From Streptomyces fradiae ATCC 10745 = DSM 40063 (GTDB taxonomy: Bacteria; Actinomycetota; Actinomycetes; Streptomycetales; Streptomycetaceae): DNA of 64,000 nucleotides. A program made the position numbers and the translations under genes. The notes beneath the pieces were generated by a model. It saw only the letters and a list, made by a program, of their open reading frames with translations, was not told where the DNA came from and did not search any database. The stretch covers positions 5,434,501 to 5,498,500 of the forward strand of contig NZ_CP023696.1 of assembly GCF_008704425.1 (NCBI RefSeq). Reading direction: 5' to 3'. Positions 17,536 to 25,345 of this stretch are shown here, in pieces; the first letter of the stretch is position 1; every line of letters begins with the position of its first letter.

Positions 17536-18885
17536 GTGAGTACCCCCGGATCCACGCGCCCCGCACAGGTCAGCGCCGCCCGCCGCCGTACCGTCGTCGA
17601 CGCCCTGCGCCGCGGGGCCGTGCCCGAGAGCGGACTCGACCTGCTCGCCACCGGACTCGGCCGGTTCGAGGCGGCCCTCGACGCGGAACTGGACGCGGTG
17701 GCGTCCGGCGGGTCCGTGTTCAAGGCCGTGCGCGGGGAGTACGGGTCCGGCAAGACGTTCTTCACGCGCTGGCTGGGGGAGCGGGCCAAGCGCCGCAACT
17801 TCGCCGTGGCCGAGATCCAGATCTCCGAGAACGAGACGCCGCTGCACCGGCTGGAGACGGTCTACCGGCGGCTCACCGAGCGCCTCACCACCTCCAGCTT
17901 CCCGCCCAGCGCCCTGCGGCCCGTGGTCGACGCCTGGTTCTACGCCCTGGAGGAGGACGCCCTCGCGGCCGGTGCGACCGAGGAGGAGCTGCCCGGCGAG
18001 GTGGAGAAGCTGCTCGTCGCGCGGCTCGCCGAGGTGTCCCGGCACGCCCCGTCCTTCGCCACCGCCCTGCGCGGCTACCGGGCCGCCCTCGCCGACGGCG
18101 ACGAGGCGACCGCCGCAGCCGTGCTCGCATGGCTCGGCGGTCAGCCGCACGTCGCGGCCTCCGCCCGCCGGTCCGCAGGCGTACGCGGCGACCTCGACCA
18201 CTTCGGGGCGCTCGGCTTCCTGCAGGGCCTGCTCACCGTGCTGCGCGACTCCGGGCACACCGGTCTCTTCGTCGTCCTCGACGAGGTGGAGACGCTCCAG
18301 CGGGTCCGCTCCGACGCCCGCGACAAGGCGCTCAACGCACTGCGGCAGCTCATCGACGAGGTGCACTCCGGCCGCTTCCCCGGCCTGTACCTCGTCGTCA
18401 CCGGGACGCCCGCCTTCTACGACGGGCAGCAGGGCGTCCAGCGCCTGGCCCCGCTCGCCCAGCGGCTCGCCACCGACTTCACCACCGACCCGCGCTTCGA
18501 CAACCCCCGCGCCGTGCAGATCCGGCTGCCCGGCTTCACCCAGGAGTCCCTGGTGGGTCTCGGCACCACCATCCGGGACCTGTACGCGGACGCCGCCACG
18601 TCGCCCGCACGCGTGCGGACGGTCGTCGACGACGCCTACGTCGCGGACCTCGCGCGGGCCGTCGGCGGAGCGCTGGGCGGGAAGGTCGGGGTGGCCCCCC
18701 GGCTGTTCCTCAAGAAGCTCGTCGGTGACGTCCTCGACCGGGTGGACCAGTTCGACGACTTCGACCCCCGGCAGCACTACCGGCTGACGGTCGCGGGCAG
18801 CGAGCTCACCGACGTGGAACGCAACCTGGCCGCCGCGGTCACCGGCGGTTCCGCGTCCGCCGACGACATCGACCTGGAGCTGTGA
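17536..18885 (+). CDS. brxD: BrxD, BREX type 2 ATP-binding protein
   Basis: GTG 17536 gives 449 residues. RRTVVDALRRGAVPESGL near the N-terminus and GEYGSGKTFF (67-76) are characteristic of the BrxD/DUF2791 family, which opens with a short helix pair before the P-loop. LFVVLDEVETLQRVR near 248 is Walker B, and LYLVVTGTPAFYDG near 295 is the sensor region. In BREX type 2 loci this gene lies directly downstream of pglZ and before the Lhr-like helicase, exactly as here. It overlaps the helicase gene by one base. Function in the system is not established. Confidence 0.9.
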   Translation: MSTPGSTRPAQVSAARRRTVVDALRRGAVPESGLDLLATGLGRFEAALDAELDAVASGGSVFKAVRGEYGSGKTFFTRWLGERAKRRNFAVAEIQISENETPLHRLETVYRRLTERLTTSSFPPSALRPVVDAWFYALEEDALAAGATEEELPGEVEKLLVARLAEVSRHAPSFATALRGYRAALADGDEATAAAVLAWLGGQPHVAASARRSAGVRGDLDHFGALGFLQGLLTVLRDSGHTGLFVVLDEVETLQRVRSDARDKALNALRQLIDEVHSGRFPGLYLVVTGTPAFYDGQQGVQRLAPLAQRLATDFTTDPRFDNPRAVQIRLPGFTQESLVGLGTTIRDLYADAATSPARVRTVVDDAYVADLARAVGGALGGKVGVAPRLFLKKLVGDVLDRVDQFDDFDPRQHYRLTVAGSELTDVERNLAAAVTGGSASADDIDLEL

Positions 18886-21155
18886 TGGGGGAAGCCGACA
18901 GCCGGGCTGGGGCGGAGTCGGCCGGGGCGGAGTCGGCGAGGGCGGAGCCGACGGGGGCGGAGTCGGCGGTGACCGCGGCGGCCGGGGGAGCGGCCGACGT
19001 ACTCGACCGGCTCGACCCCGTCGTCCTGCACCACATCGTCAACACCCTCGGCTGGCCCGACCTGCGTCCCCTGCAGCGGGCCGCGATCACCCCGCTCATG
19101 GACGGGGAGGACGCCGTCCTGCTGGCCCCCACGGCCGGCGGCAAGACCGAGGCCGCCTGCTTCCCGCTGCTGTCGGCGATGGCCCAACAGCGGTGGACCG
19201 GCACCTCGGTGCTGTACCTGTGCCCCCTCAAGGCCCTCCTCAACAACCTGGTCGGCCGCGTCGACACGTACGCCCAGTGGCTGGGGCGGCGCGCCGCCCT
19301 CTGGCACGGCGACACCAAGGAGTCGCAGCGGCAGCGCATCCGCACCGAGGCGCCGGACGTCCTGCTGACCACGCCCGAGTCGCTCGAGGCGATGCTGATC
19401 GGTGTCAGGACCGACCACGCGCGACTGCTGGGGAGCGTACGGGCCGTCGTCGTCGACGAGGTGCACGCCTTCGCGGGCGACGACCGGGGCTGGCACCTGC
19501 TCGCCGTGCTCGAACGGCTGGAGCGGGTCACCGGCCGGCCCATCCAGCGCGTCGGCCTCTCGGCGACCGTCGGCAACCCCGGGCATCTGCTGCGCTGGTT
19601 GCAGGGGGCCGGTGCCGGCAGCCGCACGGGACGGGTCGTCGCGCCGGGCGTCCACCCGCCCGCCACCGGTGCGGCCGGACACGGGGAGCAAGCCGCCGAA
19701 GCTCCCTCGCCCAGGCCCGCGGGCGAGGTGGAACTCGACTACGTCGGCTCCCTCGACAACGCCGCCAAGCTCATCGCCGCCCTGCACCGGGGGGAGAAAC
19801 GGCTCGTCTTCTGCGACTCGCGCCGCCAGGTCGAGGAGCTGGGCGCCGCGCTGCGGGCCCGCGAGGTGACCGTCTTCCTCTCCCACGCCTCCCTCTCCGT
19901 CGACGAGCGCACCCGCTCCGAGCAGGCTTTCGCAGAGGCGCGGGACTGCGTCATCGTCTCCACCTCGACCCTCGAGCTCGGCATCGATGTCGGCGACCTG
20001 GACCGCGTCGTCCAGATCGACTCGCCGGCCTCCGTCGCCTCCTTCCTGCAGCGCATCGGCCGCACCGGCCGGCGCGCGGGCACGGCCCGCAACTGCCTGT
20101 TCCTCACCACCCGCAAGGACACACTGCTCCAAGCCGCCGGGTTGCTGCTGCTGTGGTCGCGAGGCTGGGTCGAACCGGTCATCCCGCCGCCCGGGCCGCG
20201 CCACCTCGTGGCCCAGCAACTCCTCGCCGTCACCCTGCAACAGCACAAGCTGGGTGACCAGCTCTGGGAACAGCAGTGGAACGGTCTCGCCCCCTTCGAC
20301 CGGTCGGCCGCCCCGATCCTGCGCCACCTCACCGAGGAGGGCTTCCTCGACAGCGACGGCGGCATGCTGTTCGTCGGTCCCGAGGCGGAACGCCGCTTCG
20401 GAAAGCGGCACTTCATCGAACTCACCGCGTCCTTCACCGCGCCGCCGCAGTTCACCGTGGTCTCCGGGCGCACCGAGATCGGCCGCACCGACCCGAGCGT
20501 GCTCACCGAGGAACGGCCCGGCCCGCGGCGCCTGCTGCTCGGCGGCCGCAGCTGGCAGGTCACCTACATCGACTGGACGCGCAAACGCGTCTTCGTCGAA
20601 CCGGCTGACGGCGGGGGCGTCGCCAAGTGGATGAACGGCGGCATCGCGGGCCTCTCGTACGCCCTCACCCGCGCCATGCGCGAGGTGCTGCTCGGCGCGG
20701 ACCCGCCCGTCTCCCTCACCCGCCGCGCCGAGGCGTGCCTGGCCGAGCAGCGTGAGAGCGACGCCCCCGCCACCGTGCACCCGGGCGGCACACTGATCAC
20801 CCGCGTCGGCGGCGACGTCCGCTGGTGGACCTGGGCCGGCTACCGTGCCAACGCCACCCTCGCCGCCACCCTCCCGTCGGCCGCCGACCCCCTGCAACGC
20901 CCCACCGACTGCTGGGTGCGCCTGCGCGAGGACCTCACCCCGGCCGACTGGCGCGCGGCCCGCGAGGGCATCGGCGAGAGCCTCGTCCTGCCCGACGTGG
21001 ACCGCCGGGCCGTGCGCGGCCTGAAGTTCTCCGCCGCGCTGCCCGAGCGCCTCGCCGTCGCCACGGTCGCCGCACGCCTGGCCGACTTCGACGGTGCCCG
21101 GGGAGTGCTGGCGGAACCGGTGCGCTTTCTGCACGGTGATCGAAGCGGCCCTTAG
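18885..21155 (+). CDS. brxHI: BrxHI, Lhr-like DEVH-box helicase of the BREX type 2 locus
   Basis: About 756 residues from ATG 18885 (TGATG junction with brxD; a GTG one codon earlier is also possible). APTAGGKTEAACF is Walker A, VVVDEVHAF the DEVH box, GLSATVGN motif III, STSTLELGIDVG motif V and QRIGRTGRR motif VI. The C-terminal Lhr-type region follows. The first 35 residues are a low-complexity tract (repeated AGAES) produced by imperfect GGCGGAGTCGGC-type DNA repeats at about 18897-18975, so the true start could lie after it. The domain order and position after brxD identify it as the helicase of the system. Confidence 0.88.
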   Translation: MGEADSRAGAESAGAESARAEPTGAESAVTAAAGGAADVLDRLDPVVLHHIVNTLGWPDLRPLQRAAITPLMDGEDAVLLAPTAGGKTEAACFPLLSAMAQQRWTGTSVLYLCPLKALLNNLVGRVDTYAQWLGRRAALWHGDTKESQRQRIRTEAPDVLLTTPESLEAMLIGVRTDHARLLGSVRAVVVDEVHAFAGDDRGWHLLAVLERLERVTGRPIQRVGLSATVGNPGHLLRWLQGAGAGSRTGRVVAPGVHPPATGAAGHGEQAAEAPSPRPAGEVELDYVGSLDNAAKLIAALHRGEKRLVFCDSRRQVEELGAALRAREVTVFLSHASLSVDERTRSEQAFAEARDCVIVSTSTLELGIDVGDLDRVVQIDSPASVASFLQRIGRTGRRAGTARNCLFLTTRKDTLLQAAGLLLLWSRGWVEPVIPPPGPRHLVAQQLLAVTLQQHKLGDQLWEQQWNGLAPFDRSAAPILRHLTEEGFLDSDGGMLFVGPEAERRFGKRHFIELTASFTAPPQFTVVSGRTEIGRTDPSVLTEERPGPRRLLLGGRSWQVTYIDWTRKRVFVEPADGGGVAKWMNGGIAGLSYALTRAMREVLLGADPPVSLTRRAEACLAEQRESDAPATVHPGGTLITRVGGDVRWWTWAGYRANATLAATLPSAADPLQRPTDCWVRLREDLTPADWRAAREGIGESLVLPDVDRRAVRGLKFSAALPERLAVATVAARLADFDGARGVLAEPVRFLHGDRSGP

Positions 21156-21183
21156 AGCGGGGCACCGGGCGGGATGCGCGGTG

Positions 21184-21972
21184 TCAGACGGGGCCGGGGG
21201 GCGGGGGGAGGAAGGTGACCTGGGGGGCTTCGGTGCGGGGGTGGATGGTGACCTCGGCGGTCACGCCGTAGACGTCCGCCAGCATCGCGGGCGTCAGGAC
21301 CTCCGCCGGGGGGCCCGAGGCCGTGACCCCGCCGTCGCGCAGGACGTACAGGCGGTCGCAGTAGTACGCCGCCAGGTTGAGGTCGTGCAGGGCGACCAGG
21401 ACCGTCGCCGGCAGGCCGCGCAGTACGCCCAGCACCTCCAACTGGTGGCGGATGTCCAGGTGGTTGGTCGGCTCGTCCAGGACGAGGAGGGACGGCTGCT
21501 GGGCCAGCGCGCGGGCGATCAGCACGCGCTGGCGCTCCCCGCCCGACAGCCGGTCGAACGGGCGGTGCGCCAGGCCCGTGGCGTCCACCGCGGCCAGCGC
21601 CGACTCGACCAGGTCCGCGTCCTGCGGGGTGTCCCCGTCGAGCAGCCGCTTGTGCGGGGTGCGGCCCATCGCGACGACCTCCCGCACCGTCAGGTCGAAT
21701 GCGGCGCCCGACTCCTGGACCACCGCCGCCACCGTCCGGGCCAGCCGCCGCACCGGCAGCGACCAGGCGTCGGCCCCGTCGATCCCGACCCGGCCCGCCG
21801 ACGGGCGCAGGACGCGGTACACGGCGCGCAGCAGGCTCGACTTGCCGCTGCCGTTCGGCCCCACCAGGCCGACGACCTCGCCCGGCCGTGCCGTCAGGGA
21901 GACGTCCTCCACCAGGCGGTGCGCCCCGGCGGTGAGGGTGACCCCGTCGACGAGCAGGTCCGTTCCGCTCAT
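21184..21972 (-). CDS. btuD: ABC importer ATPase, BtuD/FecE type
   Basis: ATG 21972 gives 262 residues. VGPNGSGKSSLLRAVY is Walker A, a Q-loop VVQESG follows, LSGGERQRVLIARALAQQ is the signature, LLVLDEPTNHLD is Walker B and ALHDLNLA is the switch histidine. The AxxYCDR motif after the switch is typical of iron-siderophore/cobalamin ATPases. It is the last gene of the btuF-btuC-btuD transcript, 71 bases after the permease, and drives import across the cell membrane. The riboswitch ahead of btuF points to cobalamin or a cobalt chelate as cargo. Confidence 0.88.
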   Translation of the reverse strand: MSGTDLLVDGVTLTAGAHRLVEDVSLTARPGEVVGLVGPNGSGKSSLLRAVYRVLRPSAGRVGIDGADAWSLPVRRLARTVAAVVQESGAAFDLTVREVVAMGRTPHKRLLDGDTPQDADLVESALAAVDATGLAHRPFDRLSGGERQRVLIARALAQQPSLLVLDEPTNHLDIRHQLEVLGVLRGLPATVLVALHDLNLAAYYCDRLYVLRDGGVTASGPPAEVLTPAMLADVYGVTAEVTIHPRTEAPQVTFLPPPPGPV

Positions 21973-22043
21973 GCGCCCTTGTTCCTCGGTGTGTCGGTGG
22001 TGGGGTTCGGTCTTCGCCTGCCGCTCCTTCGCGGGGGGTGTCC

Positions 22044-23255
22044 TCACGCGCCTCCTCCCTCCGCGGAGCGCCGGGCGTCGCGCCGCATCAGCCACAGGAA
22101 GAACGGGCCGCCGCACAGCGCCGTGAGGACCCCCACCGGGATCTCCATCGGCGCGGCGACCACCCGTGCGGCGATGTCCGCCCACACCAGGAAGACCGCG
22201 CCGCCGAGCGCGGCCGTCGGCAGGACGCGGCGGTGGTCGCCGCCCACCAGGAGGCGGACGGTGTGCGGCAGCATCAGGCCGACGAAGCCGATCGGGCCCG
22301 CCGCCGCGACCAGGACGCCGGTGACGAGGGACAGCAGCACGAACATGCGGGCGCGGAAGCGGGCCACGTCCAGCCCCATCGTGGTCGCCGCCTCCTCCCC
22401 GGCCAGCAGCAGGTTGAGGTTGCGGGCCTGCACCATGAGGGTGCCGGTGCCCAGCAGCAGGGCGGTGCTCGGCAGCCAGAGGGAGGCCCAGTTCACCCCG
22501 CCGAGGCCGCCGAGGGTCCAGGCGAGGACCGTGCGGGCCTCGTTGCCCCGGTCGGTGGTGAGCAGCACCACGTCCAGTACGGCGGTGAGCACCGCGGCGA
22601 TGGCCACCCCGGACAGCACGAGCCGCGACGAGGTGATCCGGCCGCCGGTGCGGGCGGTCGCGTAGACCAGCAGCAGCGCGCCGAGCGCCCCCGCGAACGC
22701 GGCCAGCGACAGCGACAGCGCCCCGAACAGGGACACCCCGAAGACGATCACCACGACGGCGCCCAGGGACGCCCCCGAGGAGACGCCGAGCAGGTACGGC
22801 TCCGCGAGCGGGTTGCGGATCAGGGCCTGGAGGGCGGTGCCCACCACGGCCAGTCCGGCGCCCGCGACCGCCCCGAGCAGCACGCGCGGCGCCCGTACGT
22901 CCAGCACGATGGTCTCCCGCGCTCCCGACCAGTCCGGCCGCACCCAGTCGGCGCCCAGCGCGTGCGTCACGATGCCCCACACCTGGCCGGGCGGGACCGA
23001 CACCGAGCCGATGGCCAGCCCCGCCGTGACGGAGACCAGCAGCAGGGCCGCGAGGACGGCGAGCGTGACGGCGAGCCCCGCCGGGCCCACCCGCCCGTCC
23101 CCGCGCCGGCGTGCCGTCGGTGGGGTGGTGGTGCGTTCGACGGTGGGGGAGGGGGCGGTGTGTTCGACAGCGGCGGAGGGGGCGGGGGCGCTGCCGGCGC
23201 CGGGCCCCGTCTTCGCTCCGGCCGCCGATCCCGTCCCGGTGGCCGGGGCCGTCAC
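22044..23255 (-). CDS. btuC: FecCD-family ABC permease, BtuC-like
   Basis: A 403-residue protein starting in a GTGA overlap with btuF. After an unusual 50-residue Ala/Pro/Thr-rich cytoplasmic N-terminus come about ten hydrophobic segments. Family landmarks include RAPRVLLGAVAGAGLAVVG near 120 and PIGFVGLMLPH near 322, the coupling-helix region that contacts the ATPase. Family permeases are about 330 residues, so the N-terminus is an extra low-complexity extension. It forms the membrane channel of the importer with the flanking genes. Confidence 0.87.
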   Translation of the reverse strand: MTAPATGTGSAAGAKTGPGAGSAPAPSAAVEHTAPSPTVERTTTPPTARRRGDGRVGPAGLAVTLAVLAALLLVSVTAGLAIGSVSVPPGQVWGIVTHALGADWVRPDWSGARETIVLDVRAPRVLLGAVAGAGLAVVGTALQALIRNPLAEPYLLGVSSGASLGAVVVIVFGVSLFGALSLSLAAFAGALGALLLVYATARTGGRITSSRLVLSGVAIAAVLTAVLDVVLLTTDRGNEARTVLAWTLGGLGGVNWASLWLPSTALLLGTGTLMVQARNLNLLLAGEEAATTMGLDVARFRARMFVLLSLVTGVLVAAAGPIGFVGLMLPHTVRLLVGGDHRRVLPTAALGGAVFLVWADIAARVVAAPMEIPVGVLTALCGGPFFLWLMRRDARRSAEGGGA

Positions 23256-24295
23256 GCGAAGCTCTCGGGGTGGATGCCCCGCGCCAGGTCCTCCACCGCG
23301 TACGCGGACCGCACGCCGACCAGGGTGGCGGTCAGCGGCAGGACGACGAAGCGCTTGTTCCTGATGGCCGGTACGTCCTTCAGCGCGGGCTGCGCGAGCA
23401 GGTACTCCTTCTTCTGCTCGACGCTCCCCGTGCCCGCGTAGTCGTAGATCGCGATGACCTCCGGCCTGCGCTCGACGACCTGCTCCCAGGAGACGTCGCC
23501 GAAGACGTCGTCGAGGTCGGCGAAGACGTTCTCCCCGCCGGCCATCCGGATCAGTTCGGTGCCGAGGCTCTTGCCGCCCGCGGTGAAGGCGCTCTTGTCA
23601 CCGCTGTCGTACACGAAGACGGGGACCTTCGGCGCGGACCGCACGGCGGTGGTGGCCCTGCCCACCCGCGCCCTGAGATCGGCGACCAGCTGGTCCGCCC
23701 GGTCCGGGACGCCGAAGATCCGGCCGACGGTGCGGACCTCCTCGTACGTGTCCTCCATCGTGACCCGCTTCTCGCCGCAGTACTCGCGGTTCAGGTGGGT
23801 GTCGATGCCGGCGTCCTCGAACGCCTTGCGGGAGCGGCCCTCCTTGTCGGCGAAGGCGCTGCCGTAGCCGCCGTACACGAGGTCCGGCTCCGCCTCCAGG
23901 ATCGTCTCGAACGACGGCTCCCGCTTGGCCAGCTCCGGGATCGCCGCGTAGTCCTTCCGCAGCTCCGGCAGGACGGCGGAGTCGGGGAAGGCGGTGCCGA
24001 CCATGCGGTCCTTCAGGCCGAGGGAGAGCAGCAGCTCCGCCGGGTGCTGGTGGATGGTGACGACGCGGGCGGGCGGCCTGTCGTACGTCGTCTTCACGCC
24101 GCAGTTGTCGATGGTGACGGGGAAGCCGACGGCCGACGGGGCCGCCGCCTCCTTCTCCTGGGCGGCGGTCTGCGACGTGCCGCAGCCGGAGGCGAGCAGG
24201 GCCGCCGACAGGGCGAGCGCCGCGGCGGCGGCGCGCAGGCCGTGGCGCCCGCGGGCAGGGGTGGGCAGGGGGGGACGGGACATGCCGTCGTACAC
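23252..24295 (-). CDS. btuF: Lipoprotein substrate-binding protein of the cobalamin-type importer
   Basis: GTG 24295 is preceded by AGGAGG at six bases; an in-frame ATG at 24283 lacks such spacing. The 347-residue product has a lipoprotein signal ending LASGCGTSQ. The mature part is a type III periplasmic binding fold (PF01497): ARVVTIHQHPAELLLSLGL near the first strand, ILEAEPDLVYGG, and the VRSAPKVPVFVYDSG linker helix region. Members bind siderophores, haem or cobalamin; the cobalamin riboswitch in its leader makes B12 or a cobalt complex the best guess. BtuF-type proteins are lipid-anchored on the outer face of the membrane in Gram-positives. Confidence 0.85.
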   Translation of the reverse strand: MYDGMSRPPLPTPARGRHGLRAAAAALALSAALLASGCGTSQTAAQEKEAAAPSAVGFPVTIDNCGVKTTYDRPPARVVTIHQHPAELLLSLGLKDRMVGTAFPDSAVLPELRKDYAAIPELAKREPSFETILEAEPDLVYGGYGSAFADKEGRSRKAFEDAGIDTHLNREYCGEKRVTMEDTYEEVRTVGRIFGVPDRADQLVADLRARVGRATTAVRSAPKVPVFVYDSGDKSAFTAGGKSLGTELIRMAGGENVFADLDDVFGDVSWEQVVERRPEVIAIYDYAGTGSVEQKKEYLLAQPALKDVPAIRNKRFVVLPLTATLVGVRSAYAVEDLARGIHPESFA

Positions 24296-24329
24296 GTGAA
24301 GCCTCCTGGGGAGTCCGCGCTCCTCGGAA

Positions 24330-24480
24330 CGGGCCCGCGACGGGCCAGTGTCCTGACTCCCGGATCGACGCTCCTCCCCCTGCCTTCCCGCGCGGCGCGC
24401 AGTGGCGTGTCGAAGGGTGCACTCCCCGGTCACAGTGGCGGGACCGTGCCGGATTCGCACCGGCTTCCTGTTCCCCGTCG
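24330..24480 (-). promoter_or_regulatory. Cobalamin riboswitch in the btuF leader
   Basis: On the minus strand the conserved B12 core is visible: GTGCGAATCCGGCACGG followed by CCGCCACTGTGACC (24429-24460), a GGGAAGGC element, and the closing GAGTCAGGACACTGGCCC (24344-24361). A hairpin GGCCCG/CGGGCC (24332-24346) follows the core, and the btuF AGGAGG lies about 25 bases further on, so both translational and transcriptional control are possible. Cobalamin riboswitches normally turn downstream genes off when B12 is abundant. Confidence 0.88.
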
Positions 24481-24598
24481 CGGCGATGACCTGTTGATCC
24501 TACGATCCGCCGAGTCCAGGTCAAAAGGGCGTGCGGCCCCGCCCGCGCGCGCCCCCATCCGCTCACGCCCCGGTGCCCGCCGGCGCCCCGTCACTCCG

Positions 24599-25345
24599 TC
24601 ACTCCCGGACCGCCCGCAGCACCAGCCGCTCGGCGTTCTCGTCGTAGGGGCGGCCGTCGAAGCCGCCGAAGACCTCCACCCGGCCGAAGCCCGCCTCCTG
24701 GGCCATCCGCCGCAGCTCGACCGCGCTGTACACGAACCACACCAGGGTGGCCCGCGTCACCCGCCCGCCCCGGACCAGCACCCAGTCGCTGCGCAACCGC
24801 GCCCAGTCGTCCAGCACGGTGTCCGTCTGCACGAGCACGTCGTCGCCGCGCCGCACCACCTTGGGCGGGGTGACCCTGCCGGCCAGCAGCTCCTTCCCGG
24901 CGAGGTCCAGGACGAGGGTGCCGCCGGGGCGCAGGGCGGTGTACATGGTGCGCAGCACGCGGGCGTTGTCGGCGGGGTCCTCGAAGTACCCGAACGAGGT
25001 GAACATGTTGAGGACGACGTCGAAACTCCCCGGCGCCTCGTACGCGCGCGCGTCCGCCCGTACGTACGTCACCTCCGCCCCGGCGTCGGCCGTCCGCTTC
25101 CGCGCCCGCTCCAGCATGGCGGGGCTCAGGTCCACCCCCGTGACGTCGAAGCCCCGGCGGGCGAGCGGCACCGTGAACACACCGGGGCCGCAGCACAGGT
25201 CCAGCACCCGGGCTCCGGCGGGGAAGGACAGCAGCGGCGAGGTGTCCAGCAGCTGCTCGGCCTGCGCGTGGCGCTGCTCGGAGAAGAGGAAGTCGTGGAA
25301 CTCGGTCCAGAAGTCGTCGTCCTGGAACCCGCCCGTGTGCGTCAT
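24599..25345 (-). CDS. Class I SAM-dependent methyltransferase, last gene of the B12-riboswitch operon
   Basis: A 248-residue protein whose ATG lies in an ATGA overlap with the MFS gene. VLDLCCGPGVFTVPLA near residue 50 is motif I, GVDLSPAMLERA binds the ribose, DVVLNMFTSFGYF is motif II and LRPGGTLVLDLAG motif III. The C-terminal half (SDWVLVRGG..., TLVWFVYSAVELRRM) resembles small-molecule methyltransferases of the UbiE/SmtA kind. As the distal gene of a pathway operon it may methylate the product or an intermediate. The acceptor is unknown. Confidence 0.82.
   Translation of the reverse strand: MTHTGGFQDDDFWTEFHDFLFSEQRHAQAEQLLDTSPLLSFPAGARVLDLCCGPGVFTVPLARRGFDVTGVDLSPAMLERARKRTADAGAEVTYVRADARAYEAPGSFDVVLNMFTSFGYFEDPADNARVLRTMYTALRPGGTLVLDLAGKELLAGRVTPPKVVRRGDDVLVQTDTVLDDWARLRSDWVLVRGGRVTRATLVWFVYSAVELRRMAQEAGFGRVEVFGGFDGRPYDENAERLVLRAVRE

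Noticed and set aside
14223..17798. A 1191-residue minus-strand open frame opposite pglZ and the brxD start
   Set aside because: Same kind of GC shadow; the composition is Arg/Gly/Ala-rich, it crosses a gene boundary and a terminator, and no family resemblance is visible.
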